From contig NC_087066.1 of NCBI RefSeq assembly GCF_963678635.1, positions 1,508,201 through 1,572,200 of the forward strand: 64,000 bases of DNA. Reading direction: 5' to 3'. Source of the DNA: Symsagittifera roscoffensis. Its lineage: Eukaryota; Xenacoelomorpha; Acoela; Convolutidae. The notes under the pieces are model-generated. The model had not been told where the DNA came from. It worked only from the letters and a program-made list of their open reading frames with translations, and searched no databases. The position numbers were made by a program, and so were the translations under genes. Numbering within the stretch: position 1 is the stretch's first letter; the number at the start of each line of letters is the position of its first letter. Below are positions 34,301 to 45,216 of the stretch, in pieces.

Positions 34301-37300
34301 TTCGGATGATCATTTGTGGTATCTAATATTGCGTGGAAAACAACACACCCGAATACAAAATTCCTCCCCATTTTCAATGGAATAAAAACTCCGAGTACGA
34401 TTGCCCAACACTAATAACCAGCTGTTACATTAATGTACGCGAAATTCATCACATCGTCTCTATAAATTTCCATGCGAGACAAATACTTTTACAATTGACT
34501 ACTTATGGGACAAACACGTTGAAGTAGCAAAATTAGCAACCTTACCATCATGGAATGCATTTTCGTAAATAAACTGATCCCTAACATGATTTTACACTAC
34601 GTGTATTTACCGATTATCCGCACCCATAAGAACTACTCGGTTAAACCAGGCACATGACTTTAAATGAGTCCCGGTAACGACGAATGTCTTCAAGAATTCA
34701 GAGATGGAAGAAGGGCTACTCCAACTCCTCTTACCGGCCACTCACTGCAACAGTATGTGCTGCTCTCACAACAATTGGTGTGGCTATGATAATAATGAAA
34801 CACCGCTGCAGGGTGATTATGTTTGACCCTCTTATAAAGGACATATAACAGGGTCGAAGAAGAATTTATTTCTCCATATAGATGATAATACAAGCATCAA
34901 TTTATTTAAATTATTAAATCAACAAAATGGAGGGGATAGACAAAAGGCGCAGTCTGTGCCTACTTGACGTCTACACGTTGAACAAATTATGATTGAAACT
35001 AAGTAATAAAGATAAATATATATTCGAATGAATATAGGATTGTGGGGAAAATTTTTTCCCCCTAAAAGTAAGCCCTCATTAAGGAATAGTTATTACATCT
35101 ACTCCTGTCATTTCGGCAAATTCTCATTCTAGCTGACGAACTAAGAATATGAAAGATAACATGAAAAAAAAATTTAGTTTTTTCATTTTTTTTTAAATTT
35201 TCAAAAAAATGCGATATCTCGAAAACTACAAGGATTTGGAGGGTCATATTTTCAGCATAGAATCGCAACCCTAGAATGGTTGTTTGATAGCATTTAGCCA
35301 GCAGGTACCATTTTTCAAAAATAACAATTCAAAGAAATATGTTTTGCACCAACTCGTAATTGCCACAAGTGAAATTGTCTTTAAATTTATCTACGAAACT
35401 TTTTTCTTCAATTTTTGACATTAATCCAATATTTTCAGGTAAAGCTTATTAACACTCATAATATTCAATAAGTTTGAACCCCTATTAGCCAAAGAACATT
35501 ATTTTACCTTAATCTTACAGAAAGGTGAAACAAATAATCGACCTTTTGAAATTCGCAAATAGGCAAAATTTTAAAAAGTAAACAAAGAATTGAGAAAACA
35601 AGTTGGATGTTTTTGATTTATTGATCGTAAACAAAATTTCATCAAATCGTACTCATATAGCTCATGAACTGCTAGTATTTTTTTTATCAGAAAATAATTT
35701 AGTAATGGTATCAAATTTCCTATTGAAGCAGATCATGCGAACAATTTTTCGTTGCACATTCAACAAGGGTTTCAAAAAGAAAAACTCGTGCCGCCGTAGA
35801 CGAGCAGGCCACATTGTAATATTGGCTTGATATTCGACATAGTATTTCAGTAGGATGGATCTTGGTACATAAGGTCTCATTTTTGATATTACACCACAGT
35901 GACGACCTAGTTTTGATTGAACATTCTGTATATGGTGAGAAAATTTAAGCTTATCATCTAGAATGACACCTAGGTATTTGCAAATAGGTTTTGGCTGAAA
36001 AGTGAAATCAAGTATATCAACAGAAAGATTGGAAGCACTTCTATCCTTCGTAAAATTAATAAAAGTAGTTTCATCTGAGTTTAAGGTTAACTTATTTGAA
36101 CAAAGCCAGGAAGAATTGTTGGTGAAATCTAACTGGTATTCTTCATAGATAGATGTTTGACAAGATATGCTTGTATCATCTGCAAATAGAAACACATTTG
36201 AATTGCAAACTGCGTGCTGCATGTCGTTAATATAAACAAGAAACAAGAGAGGGCCTAAAACAGAGCCTTGAAGTATTCCCGTGTTTACTTGCAACCAATT
36301 AGATGAGCAGTTGTTTATATGTACACATTGATACCTATTGGATAGATAGCTTTCAAACCATTTGTAGCAATTTCCACGTACTCCATAGGATTCTAATTTC
36401 CTCAAAAGAATTTTATGGTCCAGCGTATCAAATGCCTTTTTTAAATCAATGATGAAGCTACATTTAATGTTTTTATCAACACCTAGTCTTAATCTTTCAG
36501 TCAATTCAGCTAATGCATCAACTGTGGCAAACTTCTCCCTGAATCCAAACTGACGATGATACAGTAATTCTAACTTTTCAAGATAGTAGTAAAACGAGAG
36601 TGCATGATTTTTTCAATAACTTTGCTGCAGCTACTTAAAAGTGATATTGGACGGTAATTGCTCATAAATATTCTGCTATCAGCTTTATGAAGAGGTAGAA
36701 CCCGAGCATACTTGAGGGTTTGAGGAAACATACCGGAGCAAAATGAGAGATTAGTTAAGTATGTTAAGGTGCCAACACATACCTGCTTTTAACTAAAAAA
36801 GGTTACTAATTTCATCGATGCCACAAGTATGCTTGGGCTTCAGACGCTCTATCACATCAATTATCTCACAAATTGTACTATTAAAGAGATACATAGATTA
36901 GCTCACGTCTTCTATTTTAATCACTCGCTCCACTAGGTCAATTTTGCTTGCTAACTTGGTTCCTACCGAAGCTAAATAATCATTAAAAGCGTTAGATATT
37001 AGAACGGGGTCAGATAATTTATTGTTATTGATAAAAAGAGCTGAGATTTTTGATGATTTTGCCTTGCCGTCTTGCCATTTATTTCATTTAAAACTTTAAA
37101 TACTTGTCTCGAGTCTCCAATATATTTATTAATTTTTGAGTATTAAACTTTTTTCGCGATTCTTATAAATTTTTCGACTTTGTGACGTTGGTTAAAAAAG
37201 TTAACTTTTTTAAGATAATTCAAATTGTCTGACTTCCACAATTTGTATAAGCATTTCTTTTTATACACGAATTCTTCAAGCCTTTAGCGAACCAAGGAGC

Positions 37301-39148
37301 ATTAGTTTTGCTTTTGTGTATCATATTACGTAATGGTGCAAAAAAATTTAAGGATTTCATTAAGCTGTGATTGAACTTTTTGTACGCAAGGTCTATGTTA
37401 TTATCGCTGATCAGGTTTTCATCTTCTAAGTTATGTTTCAAACTTAACAAAAAATCCTTCATTATATTTTCTTTTGTTAAGAATGACATATCACGATATG
37501 AATAACTTGATAAATCACCTTTAATGCCAGAATTAGATTTCAATATTATGGGATAATGATCACAAAAGCATTCATTATCTAATACTTCCATGGTTGAATT
37601 TTCTAAATTCCTGATTGTAAAATGGTCTATACAAGTTTCAGATAGGTCACTAATTCCAGTTGCAGATTAACTAAAAAGTTCAAACCCATTTGCTGCTATT
37701 GTGTTCAGATATGATTGCTGGAACTTATTTTTCTGTAGTGTATCGATGTTGATATCTCCCGTTAGAATTATCGGTACTTTATACTGAGCAAGATGCTCTA
37801 GTTCCCTATCGAGCTCATCGACAAATTTAATTTTATCATATCGTCGGGGTACATATGCCAACACAACTATCAATTGTTTACCACTAACTTCAACAAGGAT
37901 TGATAAGGATTGTGGAAAGCCACTCTCAAGCTGTTCTAATAAGTTAACCTTATCGCCTAGCTCTAGTTCCCCCACCTCTATAGTTCCCCCACCTCTAGTT
38001 TTTCTGGTATTAGTTATGATGGTATGGAAACCTGTTATTTTATGAAGTTAGCATCATCAATTTCCCTAAGCCACGTTTCTGTAAGACAGAAAATTTATCG
38101 GAGACTCGAGACTACTTAGAAGTGCTTCCACATCTTCATGGTGTTTTTTTTAATGATCGTATATTAGAAAGTCATAAGTTAACAGTTCGAACATTTACAC
38201 TCTAAGGGGCTATGAAAACAAACAGCAACATATCTATATCATGTCAGATAGAACAATTGAATGCATTAAAAAGAGGATAGAGTACACGCTTAACTTCTAC
38301 TCACCACCGATGTTGTTAGTCGTAGTGTTAATTGTGTTTATGTTCTGTTTGACACGGACGAGGAAGTTGTCCCTTCCCTCTCTCTTCAAATCAACCATTG
38401 GCTTCCTGCTCCTCCGCTTCATTGTATTAGGAGAAGACAACCCTGCGAGCACCACTGGCTCTAAGGACACCTGGCTGAGATCAGAAGCTAGAAGAGCGGA
38501 ATTAGAACCAGAATTAGCACCGGAACTAGTGATGCTTTTTCCTACACCACTACATTGCACTTGAGCGACACAGTCACCACTTGGCGTACTTTTACTATTC
38601 GAGGGTGACTTCCGATTTGAAACAGGAAGCCTAACATTCTTAGGGTGCTGCAATTCTTTAGTTTCACTTAAGCTGATTGCACATCTCTCGAACTCTGCTG
38701 GTGTAGTAGTAGGCGGTGTCGTTTCATTGCACTTCAACTGTTTCGAGTTGCGAGTTTGCACACTGTCTGTGATGATAACATGTTCCGAGTTGAGATAGTT
38801 GGAGATAGTATTTTCTGATACCTCAATGTGAATTGGTTGCGTATCTCTTCGCTGTTCAACAATTGAAGTTGTTTTGGCGTCACCTAAATGTGCAGTCTGC
38901 GTGGAAACATTCCTTATATTCTGGCTGTTTTTGGTCGTATCTTTCTGGTCCCTCTGGCACTGGGCAGTACTGGCTGTTGTGTGGTGTAGTCCGAATCTGT
39001 TGTGTAGTTGCGGCAACAGATCTGGCTGGAAGTGAATGGACACAGTACATCCAGAGTCTATTCTGCCCCCGGTGGACGAGGAACAGTCCAGTCCATTGTC
39101 CAGGAGTGCTCTGATCAGCTCGGCTGTGCAGTCTATAGTAGCCTGCAT
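31320..39148 (-). CDS. Unrecognised Ser-rich nuclear-type protein, two coding exons
   Basis: Exons 38305-39148 and 31320-33790 join in phase 1 at GT-AG sites to give 1104 residues. I do not recognise the family. The first 60 residues ('IDCTAELIRALLDNGLDC', 'HFQPDLLPQLHNRFGL') look structured; most of the rest is Ser/Thr/Glu-rich and probably disordered. Visible features: an acidic-hydrophobic SUMO-interaction-like motif (DSDEEDCVLILD), Lys/Arg clusters suiting nuclear import ('TLKRKHSQNAGKGRGEKPRQ'), a run of seven Asp, then a possibly folded basic segment 'LLKAQRRKQLYTGLSERLQM' and 'IFDNEPDLPDNHRIRK', and a Lys-rich C-terminus. The stop overlaps GTGAGT (after ATCGA), a good donor, so a further exon is possible. 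The 4.5-kb intron carries a LINE and a palindrome. Confidence 0.65.
33823..33872. repeat. Perfect 13-bp hairpin near the splice acceptor
   Basis: GCACCGTAATCTC at 33823-33835 and its exact complement at 33860-33872 enclose 24 bases. It lies 33 bases upstream of the 33790 acceptor in the transcript, just beside the 706-bp palindrome. Confidence 0.75.
33881..34586. mobile_element. 706-bp palindromic (foldback-type) element
   Basis: Arms of about 340 bp (33881-34221 and 34247-34586) are near-perfect inverted repeats around a 25-bp spacer. The outer ends are TGTTAGGGATCAG and its complement. The arms differ at only a handful of sites. A 64-codon open frame is mirrored on both arms, as expected from the symmetry, and is not evidence of a gene. 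No target-site duplication is evident. It lies in the intron of the unrecognised gene. Confidence 0.85.
34587..35599. other. Intron DNA with one dispersed repeat copy
   Basis: About 35160-35290 resembles the 165-bp repeat of 9950-10800 ('gcgatatctcgaaaactaca', 'tttggagggtcatattt'). Nothing else is recognised. Confidence 0.45.
35600..38160 (-). pseudogene. LINE in the intron of the unrecognised gene
   Basis: A non-LTR element on the host gene's sense strand. The endonuclease starts with 'CLTETWL' near 38090 and includes 'LAYVPRRYD', 'IILTGDINID' (about 37750) and 'CDHYPI' (about 37560). Reverse transcriptase fills 35662-36504 as one open frame: 'FIIDLKKAFDTLDHKILLRK', 'ILQGSVLGPLLFLVYINDM', 'LFADDTSIS' and 'KYLGVILDDKLKFSHHI'. 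The block between is frameshifted. ORF1 is absent, so the copy looks 5'-truncated. Confidence 0.85.
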
Positions 39149-39189
39149 TAGTCCGTCTAGTATTCCATATTAATATAAATACAGTACAC
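39149..39189 (-). promoter_or_regulatory. 3' splice-site-like signal upstream of the 39148 start
   Basis: 'tttgtttttcag' on the minus strand ends at 39190, leaving 41 untranslated bases before the ATG. It could be a cis or trans acceptor. Confidence 0.4.
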
Positions 39190-39677
39190 CTGAAAAACAA
39201 AAAGCATACTTCTTTATCAATTCACAGCCAAAAGTAAAGAAAAACCTGATCGGATAAACTTTTTTCATTTGAACAGCAATAAATGCTGTTTATCTTCTGT
39301 TTGACACAGACGAACTGTAATTCAATCGTGAATTATAGCTGTAGATCAACTGTGAATTTACTATTGCGAAAACCTAATTCGTTTCACCGGGTCAAAATTG
39401 CTAAGACAAGAATGGCCGGATGCTGCGCAAGTAACACAGAATATTCAACGGCACTTATATTACAAATAAAAACAGTTTTTTTTATATTTTCTTCGCTGTT
39501 TTTTTTTGGGGGGGGGGGGTGGTTTAGATGGTGGAAATTGAGCTTTGCGAAAAGCTATCTTTATATTTTCTTTTCTCAGGGATTGCTTAAGTAATAATAT
39601 TTCAGTCTCTTCGCCTGCTTAAAAGGGCATTGAGTCCGCAGCTTGACATGAAATTATTAAGACTATTTTTTCTCTGC
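39190..39677. other. Intergenic DNA
   Basis: Contains a T9-G12 run at about 39500-39520. No gene is seen. Confidence 0.5.
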
Positions 39678-39682
39678 GATAC

Positions 39683-39936
39683 CGTCATCCGGCATGGATC
39701 GACAAATCAACTTTATATAAATGTTATTTATATTATCTATAGTCTTATGTTAAACCCCTGGACGGCCGGTCACTTGACCTTGATAGACAGAGAAGACGAA
39801 CTCTATTTGAAATAGGAATCAGAGTTGAATTAAAGCTATCTGTCAACTAGTCGTTTTATATCGCTCTGACTGAGAATCAAGGTTTATCAATTCATTCGGA
39901 TTCAAGAATTAGAATATCATACCCTGCGGTATGACA
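39683..39936 (+). repeat. Gypsy 5' LTR
   Basis: 254 bp, ending 'ccctgcggtatgaca'. Its first base is C where the 3' LTR has T of the canonical TG start. Confidence 0.92.
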
Positions 39937-40443
39937 TGGCGCAGTCAGCAGGATATTCCAAAAACCCACTGATTATTAACCCATTTTGGGAGAGAGCGTC
40001 TGCCGAATCACCACTAGAATGGTCAAAGTGGGCAGCTATATTGGAGATGGCTGTATTTGCAAAGGATGGGATTGAAATACGGAATTTATTGAGAGCCAGA
40101 CCAACACTAGTCGAACCCGCAGAACCCGTGTATGAACTTGAAATAACGGGTGAAACAGAGGCACAAAGAATAAACCGAGAGGTGCGCAATAAGGAGAAAC
40201 GAGTTGGTTGGGAGAATCACGTCATAAAAGCCCGGGAGAAAGGAGTATTATGTAATTCATATAGGTGGGACGAAGCAGACGCAAGAGTCCGTAGTTACGT
40301 TTTTCTCTGTTTGGGAGCCGAAGGTCAAAGACAAGTTCAACAGAAAAGACCTAGTCTTGTATTAAACAATGTAACCACACAAGAACTTATGACAACGTTG
40401 GAAGATATTTTTGTCACTAACAGAATTGTAGCATTCGAAAGAT
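39936..40443 (+). pseudogene. Gypsy gag
   Basis: The ATG uses the last base of the LTR and the first two of the primer-binding site. 169 codons are open: 'FWERASAESPLEWSKWAAIL' and 'VRSYVFLCLGAEGQRQVQQK' look like a gypsy-type capsid. A stop at 40443 cuts it, and capsid-like sequence continues in another frame to about 40590 ('LEQFHADLVEWADCG'), so a frameshift broke the gene. Confidence 0.75.
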
Positions 40444-40613
40444 AACTTTATTTGCCGTAAACAAAAGAAATCGGAGAGTCTTGAACAATTTCATGCAGAC
40501 CTAGTCGAATGGGCTGACTGTGGGGACAGAGAAGATGAATGGGTTAGAGACATGTTAACATTACACATGAGCAATGAAAAAATCGCATAAGAACTATTAG
40601 CACAAACACGGTT

Positions 40614-41066
40614 ATGGCAATCACTGAGTCTTTTGAAAATAAAAATACAAAAATCCTATCGGAGGATGACCTCAACGGTCATATTGTTAAACTAAAAACA
40701 AATTCAGAAGAATTATTCGCTATCGCTGATTCGGGAAGTCCAATGTCGTTTCTCAATGAAAAAACCGCACGGCGCCTTCAACAAAACGATAAATCAGCAT
40801 TATTCATATGCATCCCACCGGAAGACACGGCCAGGAATCTGGCATGCTATAATGGTGAAACAATAAATCCGAAAGGAAGATTGATTATAACCATTGAAAC
40901 AGGAGGCTGGAAAATTCAATCAGCCCCGTTTATCATTGTAGATGATCAAAAAGCCAACATGGTAGGACGCAACATACTACCACAAATAGGTGTCAGGATG
41001 ATACAAGAAAAACAAACAAAATGTGTTAAGCGTACGCGAACAAGAAGAATCAGATCCAGAAATTAA
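40614..41066 (+). pseudogene. Gypsy protease region
   Basis: Contains the aspartic-protease motif 'FAIADSGSPMSFL' with 'NMVGRNILPQIGV' near the end, the flap and second conserved site of retropepsins. The frame closes before RT. Confidence 0.8.
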
Positions 41067-41192
41067 ACAATGGGTCAAAGATAATTTTCAACAACTGTGC
41101 ATACATATCGGAAAATCGAAAACAATCACATGATGAAAACTCAATTCAATCACAACTGCATGCCAATACAACAGAAATGACGACGTATCCCG

Positions 41193-41466
41193 GTGCACCT
41201 AGAGGAAAGAGTTGAAGGGGAATTAAGCAAACTGATGGATCAGAACCACATTATGAAATTGGATAAATGTTCAGATCAACAATTTATTAGCCCAATTGTC
41301 ATAACAGTCAAAAAGGATCAAACAGTCAAACTCGCGTTAGATTCTAAGAAAAACATTAAATTCATCCACAAGAACGAATATCAAATGCCCAACATTGAAG
41401 TTCTGTTGGACAATACTGCACAGGTGGTAAAATCAGACAAATCCAAACAAACACTATTCTCAACAC
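41193..41466 (+). pseudogene. Gypsy RT, 5' fragment
   Basis: Fingers region of reverse transcriptase: 'VEGELSKLMDQNHIMKLD', 'FISPIVITVKKD' and 'KFIHKNEYQMPNIEVLLD'. It is cut at the hAT target site, within the codons for 'FSTLDLRYAYSQI'. Confidence 0.85.
41459..41466. repeat. hAT target-site duplication, left copy
   Basis: CTCAACAC, matched exactly at 43179-43186. Confidence 0.92.
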
Positions 41467-43178
41467 TAGTGTGTCCAACTGTAACTGAATTGAAAACTGT
41501 AACTGAAACTGTTACTGCACAACTGAAATGGTTTTGATCAACTGAAACTGTAACTGAAACTGAAACAGCCGGATGTTTTGAACTGTAACTGAAACTGTAA
41601 CTGAAACCAACTCCGGTCCTTGTTTCAGTTAGAGTTTCAGTTACAGTTACAGTTGCAGTTTCAGTTGCAGATAGCTTAGTATAAATACTTGACGCAATTC
41701 ATACGTTTCCAGATCGAGATGGCAGCAACAACAACTGGTCGCAAGCGTAGCAACCCGGTGCATCAATACTTTGTTATAGATGAGAGCAAGACAGCGTACA
41801 GATGTACGGACGACGACTGCGAGTTCACAAGTCTGGTGAAGCATGGTCCTACCAACCTCAAACTGCACCTCAAAAAGAAGCACCCTGAATGGCAAAAGCA
41901 ACTCGAAGTCAAAGAAACAGCAGAAAAGAAGGCGAAAACAGACTCTCAATCACGGAAAGTCACAACCATGGAGAGCTTCGTCAACATTGCAGGGAGCAGC
42001 TCAAGATCAGCAACTACTCCGCTCCCAGCAAGCGACTACCGCCAGCGACGTCTGAATGAATTGCTAGCGACTTATGTTGCTGCATGCCCAAGAGCAAGTG
42101 CGAATATGATTGCTGACAAGAAATACGGATTTGATACTATCATCAAGTATGTCAGTGGAGGAAAGTTTTCTGTGCCGAGCAAGCAGACTCTGTGCAACAA
42201 CATTTCGAAGCAAGCTCTCAGTGTTGAAGAAAAGATCAGGCAGCTTCTCACAACGCCGTCTACAGAAACTGGTCTGCTACCAGTCATACAGGCAAGAGCT
42301 ATCGCATGTTTTTGAGTTTTTGTTTTCTAAAATTTCACCACCCTGAAAAATTTTTTTTTCTGTTCTTAAAATTCTGTCTTTAAGGTGCAACTTGACTGCT
42401 GGACTCGGAAGTCATATGGAGGCTCTTTCTACGGTGAGGTGGTCAACTTTTACAACTTCGACGCTCAGAAACCACAGCAATTGGTACTTGCAGTTGACGA
42501 GTTCGAGCACCCGCACACAGCAGCACGGCTATGGTCTGATTTCTACGAAGACAGATCTGACGAAGAAGAAAACTTTCCGAGTTTGTTCACTCCACCTCCA
42601 TCTGCATCGCAACCCGAAGAAATAGCCGTTAAGCTTTCGGCCCAGTTTGAGAGCTATTGCGCGAATATCTCTACTTACGAACACATGAAACCGGGATTTG
42701 ACATTGATCTCAAACATCACTCGGAATACCTTCACAAGTTTTGGCGCGACAGACTATCTACTGTTCCTGAGTTGTCTCAGTTTGCGCTTGCGAACCTGTG
42801 TTTCAGCGGCGCTGGAGTCGGAGTTGAAAGACTTTTTTCGGGAGCAGCCATCCAAGCGGAAGGAAGACTTAGAGTGCTGTCGAACACTGGGCTCCGTGAA
42901 AGAACAATGATTGCGAGTAACCGTGACTTGATTGAATGACTTGACTTTTGATTGAACTCGTTAAGTTTTTGTTTCTTTGTAAGTTTTGTTTTCAAATTCA
43001 ACATGTTGTTTGATTCAATTTTTCCAACTGAAAGCTTCAACTGAAACTGTAACTGAAACTGAAAGAAAAAAACTGTAAAAACTGTAACTGTAACTGAAAT
43101 GGAAAGACCCGGAAAATCAGAACTGTAACTTTAACTGAAACTGGAAAACAGACGAAAAGAATTCAGTTGGACACACTA
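41467..43178 (+). mobile_element. hAT DNA transposon nested in gypsy RT
   Basis: 1712 bp, bounded by 13-bp perfect inverted repeats TAGTGTGTCCAAC and GTTGGACACACTA and an exact 8-bp target duplication CTCAACAC, the hAT signature. Both sub-terminal regions (about 41476-41680 and 43035-43150) are packed with the motif 'aactgtaactgaaact' in both orientations, likely transposase-binding repeats. The transposase between them is short, so this copy is probably non-autonomous. Confidence 0.93.
41689..42939 (+). pseudogene. hAT transposase, internally shortened
   Basis: First open frame 41689-42315 has a BED-type zinc finger ('YRCTDDDCEFTSL', 'LKLHLKKKHPEW') and a helical segment 'MIADKKYGFDTIIKYVS'. 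The second (about 42385-42939) has 'LDCWTRKSYGGSF' near its start and the hAT dimerisation end 'LANLCFSGAGVGVERLFSG'. The frames could be joined by a GC-AG intron of about 96 bp (CAG/GC near 42292, TTTAAG near 42384). Even joined, it is about 390 residues against the usual 600 or more; the central catalytic part is missing. Confidence 0.8.
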
Positions 43179-43186
43179 CTCAACAC

Positions 43187-43719
43187 TCGACCTCCGCTAC
43201 GCATATTCACAAATCCCTTTGAATAAAAACAACAAGAGAACAATGCAACTCTAGTCTTATTGGTAGTAACGCCACTGGGACTTATCAGTTTCAAACATGA
43301 TTTTATGGCCTCACGGATATGCCAGCTGAATTTCAAAAAGCAATCGATCTAACTCTTACAAATTGTATGAACACCTATGCCTATTTGGACGATATACTAA
43401 TCGTAACAAAAGGATATTTGGATCTACAAAACAAAAGTTGCAATCAGTTCTGAAAAAACTGGACGAGGAAAATCTTGCGATATCATTGTATAAATGTATG
43501 TTTGCATGCAAACAAGTTGAGTGGTTGGGATTCAACATTAATAGCGAGGGAACAAAATCTCTTATAAGAAAGACTGAGGCCATCGAAAAACTATCACCAC
43601 CAAAAACTAAAAAGCTTATGGGTTCCATACACCATCTCACACGATATATACCAAAACTGGCACAAACCGCTGCCGCTCTACGCCCAATACTAAAAAACAC
43701 AGAAAAAAAAACCACTTGA
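43187..43719 (+). pseudogene. Gypsy RT, 3' fragment
   Basis: Resumes with 'LDLRYAYSQIPLNKNNKRT' and carries the active-site 'YAYLDDILIVTKG' at about 43378-43415, then 'WLGFNINSEGTKSL' and 'LMGSIHHLTRYIPKLA'. Several stops occur between 43240 and 43300. Confidence 0.85.
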
Positions 43720-43899
43720 CTGGTCAACAGAGCATAACACAACGTTCAAGAACATATTTAAATTGGTAGCTGAAATAACACAAAACAAACATTTGACCAA
43801 CATCTTGACACTCGCATCGTATGCCATGCTTCTACTACAGGATAAGGAGCTGCACTGGAACAACATTCGCCAGAAGGTTGGGCCGCCGTAGCTCACGCG

Positions 43900-44340
43900 T
43901 CACGTTTTTTAAACTCATTAGAGGAAAAATATGCTGTAAACGAACTCGAATTATTAGGGGCCGTGTGGGCAATCGAACATTTTAAATACTGTAAAAATCT
44001 GTATGGAAAACATTTTACCGTCAACACTGATCACCAAGCTTTAATCAGCGCCTTAAACGCAAGTAAACTATCAAAAACAAGTCAAAGCCGGCTCACACGT
44101 TGGATTGACCGATTGATTCCCTTCCATTTCGACATCAAACATCTCGCATGCAGTAAAATGGCATTAATTGACATGTCCCGAAATCCGGTTGGATTGGCAG
44201 TACCCCCAAGTGAGCATGATGAGGAACTTGTTTTAGCATCAATTAGGACATTCATTAAAAACCTGGAAATGATTGACAACGTCATTCTAAATAATCTGGC
44301 CAATCAGAACAAAGCACCGTATGAGCTGATCAAAAAGCGC
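43900..44340 (+). pseudogene. Gypsy RNase H
   Basis: 'YAVNELELLGAVWAIEHFKY', 'FTVNTDHQALISALN' and 'SRLTRWIDRLIPFHFDIKH' are the RNase H motifs of gypsy elements, with the DH pair present. Confidence 0.85.
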
Positions 44341-45210
44341 GAGAAAAACATAGGGTTATTGAATGCTGCTTCATTCACTCAATTAGAACTGAAACATTCC
44401 AAACATTCCGCAACCGGTCATTGTCAAACTAACAACAGAAATCAATTTCACTTAAAATCTGCTATAAATCAGTCAACTCTCCCTCGATCGCTATTTCAAC
44501 AGTATCAAACAAGCTGCAAAAATTCCGTCCGCAAAAATTCAAATAATCAGATTAAAAACTTAAAAATGAGCCGCAAAGAAACGAAAGGTTTTGAAGGAGG
44601 ATTCATCCCGCCGGAACTTAAGACAAACGGGTCAAGAAGCCGAAAAGAATCAACCCAGAACTGGCAGGGTTCATCTGACCGCAAAGAAAGTCTTTCGGAC
44701 CCCAGATGGCATAAGCGACCTCCCACGAAGGCAAAGAAAGGAAAGCCCGATTTAACAAAATCGCCACAACAAGAGTTCCACGACACATCTTCAACAACAC
44801 CCGTACGGGATGCCAGGGAAAAGCTATCGGCTAAGAAAAAGATAGAGACCAGTACAAAATCAACTTCAAGATTATCTTCACGGATACGAATACATCTGGA
44901 AACACAACGGTCAAACCCACACTAAAAGACACCATGAAGACGACGCAGACACAAACAGAAACACATAATACAACAACAACTACACAAACAGTCGAACCAC
45001 AGATTACAACGACAACTACACAAACACCAGAGAGAAGCAAAGACACCGCAGAAATCTCAACGACAACCATACAAACACCCGATAAAAGCAAAGACACCAC
45101 AGAAATCTGTGTGAGTCGTGTAGACCCGACTATCCGCAAAGAAGAAGAGCTGACACATAACGTAGAACCACCAACAATGGGACCGCCTACACAGTTAGAA
45201 GCCAGCCACG
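44341..45210 (+). pseudogene. Gypsy Thr/Lys-rich spacer between RNase H and integrase
   Basis: About 290 codons of low-complexity sequence. The first part is Ser/Lys/Arg-rich ('SRKETKGFEGG', 'RWHKRPPTKAKKGKPD'). The second is a Thr/Gln run ('TTTTTQTVEPQITTTTTQTP') with an internal near-repeat 'SKDTAEIS/SKDTTEIC'. Gypsy elements usually have a short linker here. A frame change lies near 44925. Confidence 0.6.
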
Positions 45211-45216
45211 AAATGA

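Noticed and set aside
33941-34527. 64-codon open frame present on both strands of the palindrome
   Set aside because: The mirror copy follows from symmetry, and nothing in it resembles a known protein.
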